DNA of 64,000 bases, taken from contig CAVWUA010000004.1 in assembly GCA_963758025.1 (NCBI GenBank), positions 380,229-444,228 on the forward strand, given 5' to 3'. A program made the position numbers and the translations under genes. Shown here piece by piece: positions 17,298 through 27,152 of the stretch (position 1 is its first letter; each line of letters opens with the position of its first letter). The notes under the pieces are model-generated. The model did no database searches and was not told the origin of the DNA. It saw only the letters and a list, made by a program, of their open reading frames with translations. The stretch comes from CAVWUA01 sp963758025. GTDB taxonomy: Bacteria > Planctomycetota > Planctomycetia > Isosphaerales > Isosphaeraceae.

Positions 17298-18563
17298 TCA
17301 GCGGATCAGGCGCGCCTCGACCCAGTCGGCGGAATCCTGTACGTCACCAAACTGACCAAACTCCACGACCAGAATCAAGAGCTTGGCCCCCTTCAATTCG
17401 ACGTCGACCGGAAGCGGGGCATCCCGTCGCGTCATGGGAGGAGAGACGAACCGTTCCTCCTGGCCATCGACCAGTACGCGAAAGACGACGCTGGCCTTTG
17501 GGCCGGCGTGGTCGTCTAGCCCGACGAGGGCCTGGAAGCGCTTCTCGCGGCCGTCGAGCGGATAGGCGAGCAAGGTCCGCGGCAACATGCCGAGGCCTCG
17601 ATCGTACGGCTGGCCGGCGAGGCTCAAGGGGTGCCCATCCCAGGTGGCGTCGCGGCCGTAGGTCTCGGGATGATGGCCGAGATAGCCTACATAACGCGAG
17701 GCCGCCGCGGGACGGTCCGAGAGAAACTGGATCGCGTCGCTTCGGACGTGTACCCGGCTCAACGAACTGAGCGACGGCTTGATCTCCGCCCCGAATCGCG
17801 TCCGGGCCAGGACCCGCCCCTGCTCGACCCGGCAATCGGTCACGCCCAGCCGCGAGCCGTCGGTGAAGGTCAGTTCCAGGTAAATCCCTTTCGGGCGAGG
17901 ATACTGGACCAGTTCGGGAGCGAAGCCCAGCGCGAGGACGCTGGAACGGGGGATCTCGACCTGGCCGGTCTCCGGCTGGAACGTCACCGACTCCGATCCG
18001 AGAGCGAGGAAGCTGCCGGCCAGGCGGTCGCCGTTGGCCAGCCAGAGCACCTCCGCCGGGCGGGGCTCGCTCCGAAGCTTTCGCAGGAGCGACTCCAGCG
18101 CGTCCGTTTCGTCGGGCGGGGAAAGCAACAGGCCCAGCACGCTGTCCACCGGGACCTTCAAATCCACGTCATCCAGGGCCGCGGGCCGGGACACCAGGTC
18201 GGCCCCTTCGACCGAGCCAATGATCGCCCGCAGACGGTCCCCCTCCGGGAACTGGATCAGACTGCCGCCGGGCAAGGCCGGTGGAGCGTTTCCCCGCCTG
18301 GTCAGCGAGACGACCCGGTCCAGCGGAATCGATTGCGACTTCCCCTCCTCAACGGCAAGGGAGAGCTGGTCGTCCGGACCAAGCTGGACAAGCTGCCCGG
18401 TCAAGGTGCTGCCGTCGATCAGCAGGACCTGGAAGACGGGGTCGGTGGGAACCGGGGTCGAGCCGATGGCGGAGACGGGGTCCTCGGCCGCCATCGCGGG
18501 GAAGGCCAGCAGGGCCAGCCCCAGGATCAGGGCGGGACGGTTCTCGAGACGTGACAGATCCAT
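17298..18563 (-). CDS. Secreted NPCBM-domain protein
   Basis: The 421-residue product has a signal peptide (ALILGLALLAFPAMAAE). A repeated beta-rich N-terminal part follows, with segments of the form DGSTLTGQLVQLGPDDQLSL, NGDRLAGSFLALGSESVTF and DGSRLGVTDCRVEQGRVLAR, each resembling a small SH3/PRC-like barrel. The C-terminal ~150 residues match the NPCBM carbohydrate-binding jelly roll (YDRGLGMLPRTLLAYPLDG, RFQALVGLDDHAG, VVFRVLVDGQE, GAKLLILVVEFG, DSADWVEARLI). An extracellular or periplasmic carbohydrate-binding role is suggested by the domain. It lies downstream of the cyclase-repeat gene on the same strand (~100-base gap). Confidence 0.8.
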   Translation of the reverse strand: MDLSRLENRPALILGLALLAFPAMAAEDPVSAIGSTPVPTDPVFQVLLIDGSTLTGQLVQLGPDDQLSLAVEEGKSQSIPLDRVVSLTRRGNAPPALPGGSLIQFPEGDRLRAIIGSVEGADLVSRPAALDDVDLKVPVDSVLGLLLSPPDETDALESLLRKLRSEPRPAEVLWLANGDRLAGSFLALGSESVTFQPETGQVEIPRSSVLALGFAPELVQYPRPKGIYLELTFTDGSRLGVTDCRVEQGRVLARTRFGAEIKPSLSSLSRVHVRSDAIQFLSDRPAAASRYVGYLGHHPETYGRDATWDGHPLSLAGQPYDRGLGMLPRTLLAYPLDGREKRFQALVGLDDHAGPKASVVFRVLVDGQEERFVSPPMTRRDAPLPVDVELKGAKLLILVVEFGQFGDVQDSADWVEARLIR

Positions 18564-18664
18564 CAGTCAATTGAATCCTCAAAGTTGCGAATCGAACGCG
18601 GCCAGGAAGCTCGGATCAGGACACGATAACGTCAATACGGTATCGAGACCGCGCTGGGACACCA

Positions 18665-19788
18665 TCACCTCTGGAAAATGGGCAGGTAATTGTTGGGCAT
18701 CTGAAGAATGAGCAGGGCCATGGCCGTGCCGTAGTCGTTGCCGATGCTGTCCTGCCAGTATCCCTGGGGCGAATGTTTCGGGCTGTGCAGCAGTTCGTCA
18801 CGGATGGACTGATACCAATCGAGCCAGTCCTGCCCGCCGCGAATCCAGAAGGCTTGCGCGGCGTAGTAGTGGCCGTAGAAGTAGTGGCTGTAGCGCTGGC
18901 TGAACTTGATCTCGGGCATGAACTGCTTGAGATACGCGATGCCGTCATCGATCTCCTTGGCCTCGTACACGGCCGCGCTGTAGAGCGCGACCACGCCGGC
19001 CGCCGAGCGGGGGAAGGCGCTGGCCCCCCCCTGGAGCATGTAGCGGAAGCCGCCGTCGGGGTTCTGCGACTGTTTCACGTAGCGGATACAGGCCTCAACC
19101 GTCTCCTTCGGCACGAAGATGCCGGCATTACGGGCGGCGCGAGGGCGTTGATCTGGCAGATGGTGACCGAGAGGTCCGCATCGTGCCGGACCGGCTGGTA
19201 GCGCCAGCCCCCCTCGCCGTTCTGGGTGTCGATGATGAGCCGGACGGACTTTTCCAGCTTCTCACGGATCTCGGGGCGGCGGGTCATGCCGTAGGCTTCG
19301 GCCAGAAAGAGCGCTCCGAAGCCGTGCGAGTACATCGGCCCGTGCGTGGCCGCCTGCGGCACGCTGATGAAGCCCGAGGAAGGACTGGTGTTGTCCATGA
19401 CGTACTGGAGGGCCTTGTCGATGTTCGCCCCATACGGCCCGCGCCCGGGGGTCGAGCCCGAGGCCATGAACGCGAGCCCGGCGAGGCTCGTCACCGCGAT
19501 ATTGCCGCGGTAGGCCCCGGTGCCGTACGACCCGTCGTCGTTCTGCTGGGTCGCCAGCCAGGCCAGGCCCGCCGCGATCGCCTGGTCGGTCTCGGGGGTC
19601 ATCAACTCCATGGCCCCCTCGGGAATGTCCCCCTTGCGCGGTTCGGCGAAGCCGATATTTTCGGCTTCGGGCTTCTGGGCGAGAGAGGGGGCCACCTGGG
19701 CCGCCGTCATCCAAGCGACGACCGCCAGAGCCGGGAACATCCTGCCCCGGCCCTTCCGGTTCCCGTCTGCGCGGTGCATCGGTATCAC
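18665..19788 (-). CDS. Secreted squalene-cyclase-repeat (prenyltransferase-fold) protein, one frameshift
   Basis: A ~370-residue product is read through one break near 19130. It has a signal peptide (FPALAVVAWMTAAQVAPSLAQ) and repeated QW-type alpha/alpha-barrel units: AWLATQQNDDGSYG, TQNGEGGWRY and KQSQNPDGGFRY. There is no DxDD cyclase acid motif, so it is unlikely to make triterpenes; many planctomycetes encode such proteins with unknown roles. The start is a GTG at 19788 overlapping the upstream stop, or the ATG nine bases later. It ends the MoxR/BatA-type gene block, so a role in the same envelope-related process is inferred. Confidence 0.75.
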
Positions 19789-20835
19789 TCCCTGGGAGAC
19801 AGACTCTTCTCGGTGATGGACAGGTAGTAACGGCGGATCAAGAGGCTCTTGCCGGGGAGCATCTCCTCGCGGAAGACGTTGTCCATCTCCTCGCGGAGGT
19901 GGGCCGGCAGGGAGCCCCAGGTGTCCTTGGCCTCGGCCAGCACGCTCTTGACGTCCGGCATGCGCGGGGCCTGCGGGCCGACCCCCTGGGCGTTGGCTCC
20001 GTTCTGCTGGCCCTGTTGCTGGCCCGGTTGCTGCCCCTTGTTTCCCGCCTGCTGGACCATGCGGCTCATCGGCCGGCCACTGCCGGACCCCTGCCCCTTC
20101 GCGTTTCGCAGTTGTTCGAGGATCTGGTCGAGTTCCTTGACGATCTGTTGCTGGGTCTTGCGGGTTTCCTCGCCGGTATCGGTTTTGGACAGCCGGCGCT
20201 CGACCTCCTTCATCTTCTTGATCGCCTCGGCCAGTGGACTGTTTTCGTCCTGCTGCTGTTGTTCCTGCTGGTCTTTATTGCGGATGCGGCCGGTCAATTC
20301 TTCGAGGTGCTCGTCGAGCTTCTTCTGCCGGTCCGTGAGCCCCTCATCCCCCTTCGGCTGGGGTTCCGTGGGCGCGGGGCCGGCGTTGCCGCCGGGCTTC
20401 CCCTTGGCGTCCGGCGCGTCGGTCTCGCCGAACTTCTCCAGCAGGCTATCGAGATCCTTATCACGTTCGGACAGCTCGCCCGCTTTCCCGGCCTTCGCCT
20501 TGTCGGCTTCCTCGGCTTTTTCCAGGAGTTTATCAAAGTCGTCCTCGCTCTCGGGCGCGGAGGCCGACGGTTTGTCCTTCGTCCGCCTCGGGTTTTTCCG
20601 CCGCTTCGGCGGGTTTTTCCGCGTCCAGCTTCTCCCCTTCGAGCTTCTTCAGGAGCGCATCGAGCCCGTCGTCCTTGGGGGCCGGCGTGTCGTCGGCCGG
20701 TTTCTTCGACTCGACCTGCTCCAGAAGCTTGTCAAGGTCGTCGTCGCGGGGCGCCTCCTGAGCCAGCCCCGCCGAGGTCCAGGCCAGCAGGCCAACGGTG
20801 GCGAGGGCCAGGGTGATGTGACGTGTCCGTTTCAT
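19785..20835 (-). CDS. Secreted Gln-rich coiled-coil protein, one frameshift
   Basis: The ~350-residue product has a Sec signal (HITLALATVGLLAWTSAGLAQ) and then repeated acidic units of the form DDDLDKLLEQVESKKP, DGLDALLKKLEGEKLD and DKDLDSLLEKFGETD. These look like a duplicated ~50-residue motif. A Q-rich helical part follows (NKDQQEQQQQDENSPLAEA; KTQQQIVKELDQILEQL) and then a conserved-looking tail (WGSLPAHLREEMDNVFREEM). The frameshift lies near 20560. It begins two bases before the end of the DUF4175-like gene and overlaps the downstream cyclase-repeat start, so it is in the same operon. Function is unknown; scaffold or adaptor roles are guesses. Confidence 0.7.
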
Positions 20836-20837
20836 GG

Positions 20838-23800
20838 TCAGTCCTCCTCCCCATCCGGGTGACGGGGGCGGGTCAGGTCCAGCGCGATATCGACGATCTC
20901 TTGCTGATCCTCGTGCAACCGGGCCAGTTCGGCTTCCTGTTCCGGGTTCAGTTCCTTGTTGCGGCGGCGTAGTTCGTCGAAGGACTCCGTCCCCTCGTTC
21001 ACCTCTTCCTGAAGGGCCTTCAGGAGCTTGATCTGGGCGGCCGTGGTGATGCCATCGCCACCACCTCCGCCGCCTCCACCACCTCCGCCGCCTCCACCTC
21101 CGCCGCCTGCCACCCTGGCCGTTCTTGGCCTGTTCGGCCTTGAGGGCGTCGATCAACTGCTTGAAGCGGTGGGAGGCCGAGGTCTCGGCGCGCTGGGTGT
21201 CCTCACCGGTGTCGAACTTCTGGAGCCCCTTCGAGGCCGACTCCATGCTCTCGGCGGCGCGCTTGAGCGTCAAGGCGAAGACGGGAGCCCCTTCAAGCTT
21301 CTCGGAGAGGTCGGACGTCTCCTGCTTCAAGGTATCCTGAACCCGCGCCAGGGTGCGGACGCTGGCCCGCTGAGCGGGAGATAGACGCTCCTGCTCCTCA
21401 CGCTTCTTGTCGTAATCGACCGTTTCCTCGATGAGCTTGTCCTGCCGTTGACCGATGGCGGCCAGTTCATCCTTGAGCTTGGAAAGCTGCTCCATGGCAA
21501 GCTGCTCTTCCGCCTGTCGGCGGACATCGGCCAGTTCCTCCTGGGCCTGCTGGAGGTCCTGCAAGGCGTCTTCCTGTTCTTGCTCGGCCTCCTCGGCGTC
21601 GTCGGCCTCCTGACCTTGCTGGGCCTTGCCCATCTTGGCGAGGGCCTGCGAGCCGGAGTGCGCGGCGGCGTCCGCCCGAAGCTTCCGCAACTTCTGAAGC
21701 TGCTGCTTCAGCTCCTCCTGAAGCTCCTCCTGCTCCTTGGCGAGTTGCTGGAGTTCCTTCTCACGCTCCTTCTGGTCCTCGATGTTCTTGGCCTGGCCGG
21801 TGGCGGCCTTGTTCTTGGCCTGGCGGTCGCGGAGGTTCTGGAGGTCTTTCTCGGCGGCCTTCAGCTCCTTGACCAGGCGAGTCAGTTCATTCTCCCGGCG
21901 GTTCTGGATCTGATCCACCAGTTCCTGGAGGTCCTGCCGGGCCTTCTGCTGGTTGGCGCGGGCCGAGCCGATCTGGTTGTTCTGCAGTTGCTCGGCGCTC
22001 TTGTTCATCTTCGACGACGTGCCCTGCTCGCGGGTCTGCTTGGCGGCATCCTGCAAGGCCGAGGCCCCGAGGGGGTCCGACTCCTGCAAGCGGTCCCCCA
22101 TCTCGTCCATCTTGTTGAGCAGGTCGTTCAGGTTGCGGCCAATTTCCTCCTGCGAGGCGCCGAGGTTGGCAAGCTGGGCACGCTCGTCTGGCTCAAGCTG
22201 CTCGGGCATCTTCCCGGCGAGTTCCGGCTTCGCGGCGGCATCGGCCGACGCCTTCATCGCCTCCTCCTGAGCGTTCAGCAGGTTCTTGGCGTCCTGAACG
22301 ACGTTGCGGTACGTGTCGAACTCCTTGAGGCTATCGAGCATCTGCTTCAACTCGTTCTCGATCGCCTTCTGTTCGTCGTTGGCCTGCGCAGCGCCTTCTG
22401 GGCCTCGGACGCCTGGGGCTTGGCCTGATCGCCCGACTTCGCCCGATCGCCAGGTTCTCCCGGCTTCGCTTGCTTTCCCGCGTCCGATGGCTTGGCCTGA
22501 TCGCCTCCTTCAGATGGCTTGACCTGATCGCCAGATTCGCCCGGTTTGGCCTGATCGCCAGATTTAGCCTGATCGCCAGACTCACCCGGCTTCGCCTGCT
22601 TCCCGGATTCGGATGGTTTGGCCTGATCCCCCGGCTTGGCCTGCGCATCGGCCTGGGCAAGCTGGGTATCATCAAGAGCCTTCATCCCTCGGGTGATGTT
22701 CTGTTCGGCGGGACCGAGATGGTTCTCGCGGATGCGCTGGACGCCCTGCTGCATCTGCTGCATCTGGGTCTGGGCGTCGGGATTCTCGATCTTGAAGTTC
22801 TTCAGATCTTCAAGGAACTGGCGGATCTTCTGGTCGAGGCCGTCGGCCTTGTCGGTGATCCGTCCGGCGACCTGACGCTGGATGGTCGCGGCGTTGTTGA
22901 GGTTATCCCGGGAATCGGCGTCGAGCTGATCCTTGGTCTCCTCAAGCGTGCGGACAGCCTCCTCGACGGGGGTGATGGCCTGCTTCTGCATCTGGTGGAT
23001 GCGGGCGACGTCCTCACGGATCTCGCGGCGCTGGGCGTCGAGCTGACGGAGGATTTCTTCCTTCGTCACGACGCGCAGGTGCAACTCGCGGCTCTTGCCC
23101 CGGTTCGGCCCGTTCAGGTCGTCCAGGTCGAGCGCCTCGGCGAAAAACGTAATGTAGGCCCCTGGCTGGAGATTCAGCGTGCCGAGGTCCCAGAGGTGGG
23201 TCAGGTCCTGCCGGGTGGCGATGTTCCCTTCGGCCGTCCAGAGGGGGATGAGGACCTCCTCGGTCGGCTCGGCGCTGCCGCTGGCGAGCCGGTACGATAG
23301 CCGGACGTTGGCGAGGCCGAAGTCGTCCTCGGCCGTCAGATGCACCGGCACGGTGGCGTCGGCCGAAACGTCGCGGTCGTTCGACGGCTGGTCGATGATG
23401 ACGCGGGGGGCCTCATCGGTCAGAGCGCGGACGTCGAACCGGGCGGCATCGGCCTCCTGGCCGTGGAAACCCTCGGTATCGAGCAGGTCGAAGACAAACG
23501 GGCCGGTTTCCTCGACGGTGAACGCCGCCGAGACGCGCCGACGGTCGTTTGACGGTTCGACCGTCGCGGCGAGGGTCTTCGGGTTCGACCCGCCTCGCTG
23601 AAGGACCGCCTGCTTGATTGGCTTGTTGGCCAGGCCGCCGACCTCGATCCGGCTGCCGGCGACCGCCTGCACCTGGGTCTGACCGGGGGCGAGACGTTGC
23701 TGTCCCTGGCCCGTGTAAGCCGGGGGCGTGACGACGATCTCCAGGTTCTTCAGCGACGGCGGCGGCACGACCGCGACCTTGCGGAAGGAGGTCCGGTCGT

Positions 23801-24624
23801 CTCCCGCGGCGACCGAGAACCGGAAGCCTTGTCGCACCGACTCGATCCGGCCGTGGTAGGTGCCGCTGTTCGGGTCGAGCCGCAGGGATTCGACGGTCGT
23901 CTCGCCATCGTCGAAGCGGTACGTCACCTTGGCCGAGTCGGGAACGCGGTCTCCCTTGGCCACGCCGACGCTCAGGAGGAATTCCTCGCCCCGGGCGATC
24001 TTCGCCGGCGCCTTGACGATCTGGAGGTGGGTCTGCTTCGGCCACTCGACCGAGCCGAACGGCGCGGAACAGGCGCCGCAAGGCGATCTGGCTGGTGATC
24101 GGGGCGAGGGCCAGGAGGGCCACGCCCAGCGCCAGGGCGCCGACGGCGGACAGCTCCGCGCGGCGGGCCGGGCGGCGGTCGATGACCTCGCGGAAGTCGA
24201 TCGACTCGGTCTCGGCCATCGACTGCCGGATCGTGTGCTCGCGGAGGGCCTTCGAGCCGAGGATATCGTCGCGGTCGCCGGTCCCCTGCTCCTCCAGATG
24301 GAGGAATTGGATCGTGCTGGCGAGCCGGTCGTTCAGGCCCGGCCAGCGCTTCTCGATCCGCAGGGCGATGTCCAGGTCATGGAACCGGACGATCAGCGGA
24401 GTGATGACGTAGCGGATCGCCAGCCAGCCGGTCAGACCCGCGATGAGCACCAGCAAGGCCAGGCGGACCTCGCCGACCAGGTGGAACGCCCAGTCGGCCA
24501 GGCAGGCCACAAGGACCGACAAGAGCACACCGGTGACGACCCAGCTCAGGCCATGAAGGGCCAGGAGCCGCCGAACCCGGCCCCGCAGCGACGCGATCCG
24601 CGCTTCCAGGGGGTGACGCATCAC
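20838..24624 (-). CDS. Large DUF4175-like membrane-anchored coiled-coil protein, about three frameshifts
   Basis: The ~1,260-residue product starts MMRHPLEARIASLRGRV. Two or three transmembrane segments fall in the first ~190 residues (VVTGVLLSVLVACLADW; LALLVLIAGLTGWLAI; AVGALALGVALLALAP). A beta-rich Ig-like region follows (LKNLEIVVTPPAYTGQGQQ; VHLTAEDDFGLANVRLSY), as in DUF4175-type proteins. A very long coiled coil comes next, interrupted by a degenerate AKPGESGDQ repeat tract (nt ~22411-22650). A glycine run (nt ~21058-21112) lies near the C-terminus. Breaks are near 24055, 22390 and 21105, the last inside the Gly run. It lies between the VWA-type gene and the Q-rich coiled-coil gene, all on one strand. 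The family's role is unknown; proximity to BatA/MoxR genes suggests envelope maintenance. Confidence 0.75.
21058..21112. repeat. Poly-glycine coding microsatellite
   Basis: Short CCACCTCCGCCG-type units repeat with almost no interruption and encode ~17 glycines on the minus strand inside the DUF4175-like gene. The neighbouring frameshift lies in this tract. Either slippage during replication or base-calling error could explain it. Confidence 0.8.
22411..22650 (-). repeat. Degenerate AKPGESGDQ-type repeats inside the DUF4175-like gene
   Basis: The coding strand holds roughly eight copies of an 8-11-residue unit with consensus QAKPGESGD, alternating with QAKSGD and QVKPSEGGD variants. The unit is hydrophilic and disordered by composition and separates two coiled-coil stretches, so it probably acts as a flexible linker. 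Copy number is likely to vary between relatives. Confidence 0.8.
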
Positions 24625-24685
24625 CTATGCCTCCCGCCCAGCTTCGCCAGGCTTAAAAAAATTCACCGACGTTTGACAAACGTAA

Positions 24686-27115
24686 TTATACCATTTGCTT
24701 GCGTTTCCGCAAAACCCATTCCGCGATCAGGATCGCCAGGAACAATCCGAAGCACGGCCGGGGTATTCCAGAGCGGGATGGGCGGGTCGGTGTCGAGCGG
24801 AACCTTCAACGGCGGCGGCAGGTCCTTGAGCAGGACCGCGGGGGCCACCGTCGGCTGATAGAACTTGCCCTGAGCGTTCGCCGCCGCGCGGATCAGCTCC
24901 GGCTCGTTCATGCGGATCTGCTCGAACTCGCCCGCCGGGGCCTCGACGCGGAAGGTCGTCGTGGGCAGGCGTCCTTCGAGCACCGGCGGGGGCAGGAGCC
25001 GGACCTCGTATTCCCCCTCGGCCGCCTGCGGCAAGGCCCCCTCGAAGACGTTGCGGGCGGTGGGCGCGGCCTTGAGGGTCAGCTTGCGAGGCCCCTGCCC
25101 TTCCCGCGCGACCTGGACCGTGACCTCCCCCGAGGCCGGGGCCAGCCCCGGGTTCGGGAAGCGGACCTGGACGCGGATCGGCTGGTTGCGCTGATAGCGT
25201 CCGCCGGTCGGTCGGTGATCTCCGCCTGCGTCTGCCCGAGCAGCTTCGACCGGGCCAGGAACCGGATCGTCTGGATCCAGAACCGGCCGAAGTACCGGAG
25301 TCGCCCGCGCGGAACCGCCAGCGCCAGGTGTCGTCGATCGCCTGGAACATCGACCTTGCCCGCGCCGACGAACTGGTAGAGCAGGATCGGCAAGGGGCCG
25401 TCGGAGCCGGTCAGGCTCGGGTGCGTCGGCCAGGACGAACGCCGCCGGCTGCTTGCGAGGGGCTTCGAGGAACCAGTACAGTTCCGGCAGGTTCTGCCAG
25501 ATCTGGGCGCTGGTCGCCTCGTCGTCGCCGAACCGGAAGATCGGGTGATTGCGCCCTTCGACGGTCAGGGCGGGGCGGAAGCCGGCGACGCCGTTGCCGA
25601 CCATGGCCGGGTCGCGTGCCTCGGCCAGCTGGATCGGCAGGAGCGGTTCCAGCGGCGTGCCCCGGTAGCTCAGCGGGTTGAAGTTCTCCCCCGCGATGAA
25701 CAGCAGGCCGCCCCCCTTCTCGGTGACGAACTCGACCAGGTTCTGCATCTGCGTCGCGCTCAGGAGGCTGCTGATGTCCACGTCGCCGAAGAGGACCACG
25801 TCGTAGGAGAACAGCCCATCCGGCCCCTCGGTCGAGGTCGGGAACGTCGGCAAGGCCGAGCGGTCCTGCTCGCTGTACTCGGGGTCGGACGACTGGAGCA
25901 CGACCCGCAGGTCGATCGTCTTGTCGCTCTCCAGGAAGGTCTTCAGGTAGCGGTACTCGTAACGCGGCTCGCCCTCGACCAGCAGGACCTTGAGCTTCTC
26001 CTCGCGGACGTTGACCGTGCGCTCGATCCGGTTGTTCTCGGCCTGAAGCTCGCGGGGGCGGGAATCGACTTCGAGCGATGTAGATGTATCTCGCCCGTCT
26101 CCTTCGGGCTGGTGGCCGATCTCGATCCGTCGGGCCTGGCCGTCGGGCGGGACCTCCACGCGAAGCTGGTCCAGTTCCTGGGCGGCCTTGGGGTCCTTCT
26201 CGCCCGCGGGCCGGCGCTTCAGGTGGACGGTCACCTCCTCGCCGCCGAAGCCGCGCCCGAGCAGCTTGGCCTCGAAGCGGACCTGGTCGTCGACGAAGAC
26301 GACGTCGTCGACGAGCAGGTCGGCCAGCTCCAGGTCGCGGGACGGCTCGGGAGAGCCGAGGCCGATCGTGTAGAGCGGCACGCCCTTCGCGCGGGCGAAC
26401 TCGGCCGCCTTGGCCAGGGCCTCGCCGTCGGTCGTCTGGCCGTCGGTCAGCAGCAGGATCGCCGTCGGCGGCACCCCGCGCAGCTCGGTCAGGACCTGCC
26501 TGACCCCCTCTCCCAGGCGGCTCTCGGCGCCGTCGGCTCGACCTTCTTGAGCTGCTCGAGGGCGTCGGGACCTCCTCCGGCTCATCGATCTCGGCCAGCA
26601 GGTCGGCATCCGTGGAGACGAGGTAGAGCCGGACCCGGTGCTGCTTCTGGAGCTCTTTCAGGAGCTTGGCATCGTCGCGCAGGAGCCACCCCTTGGCGAC
26701 GGCCAGGCGGGTGGCCTCGGGCTCTCCGGCGAGCTTGGCCAGTCCTCGGCCGTCGCGCCGGATCTTCGGGTCCTCGTACTGGTCGACGACGCTGCCGCTG
26801 GCCGAGTCGTCGGCCATGATGACGAAGTAGGGCAAGCCGGTCTGCTCGACCGAGAGGACCGCCTCGGACAGCATGAACATCGCCAGGAAGACCAGGCAGA
26901 TGCGCAGGGCCGCCAGGGTCATCCGGTACCAGAACGGCGCGGTGCCTTCGCGACGGTAGAGCCAGATGATGAACGCGGCCGACGCCGACGAAGATCAACA
27001 GCGCCAGCCCCTGCGACCACGGCTGCTCGAACCGGAAGTGCGGAGTGATCGCCTCGCCGGCTTTCGCCGGTTGCACACCCATCAGGTCAGCCAGATGGCG
27101 GAGGAGCCAATCCAT
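24686..27115 (-). CDS. VWA/glutamine-amidotransferase-like membrane protein of the BatA/MoxR cluster, several frameshifts
   Basis: The ~800-residue product can be read through about seven breaks (~26990, ~26560, ~25420, ~25350, ~25300, ~25205, ~24750). N-terminal membrane segments are present (GLALLIFVGVG; LRICLVFLAMFMLSEAVL). A VWA-like region has DDSASGSV in place of a strict DxSxS and later TAILLLTDGQTTDGE. A GATase1-like region follows (YDVVLFGDVDIS; VTEKGGGLLFIAGENFN). A final membrane helix is recovered only after a frameshift (LFLAILIAEWVLRKRKQMV), giving the stop at 24686. The start ATG at 27115 (MDWLLRHLADLMG) is preferred to one 24 bases upstream. It follows the BatA-like gene closely, as in other planctomycete clusters. 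Function is inferred only from family and context. Confidence 0.7.
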
Positions 27116-27152
27116 CAGTTCGTATTCCTTGAGCCTCAAGTGCGAAGAACGA

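Noticed and set aside
18665..19788. Functional hopanoid/squalene cyclase
   Set aside because: It has the repeat fold and a signal peptide but no DxDD acid motif, so a secreted non-cyclase is more likely.
20838..21113. Separate small Gly-rich gene
   Set aside because: It is the C-terminal end of the DUF4175-like protein after a frameshift in the Gly run, in the correct order and strand.
21448..22428. 326-codon plus-strand Leu-rich frame opposite the coiled-coil gene
   Set aside because: Leu-rich antisense of Gln/Lys/Glu-rich coiled coil; the minus-strand protein is clearly the real one.
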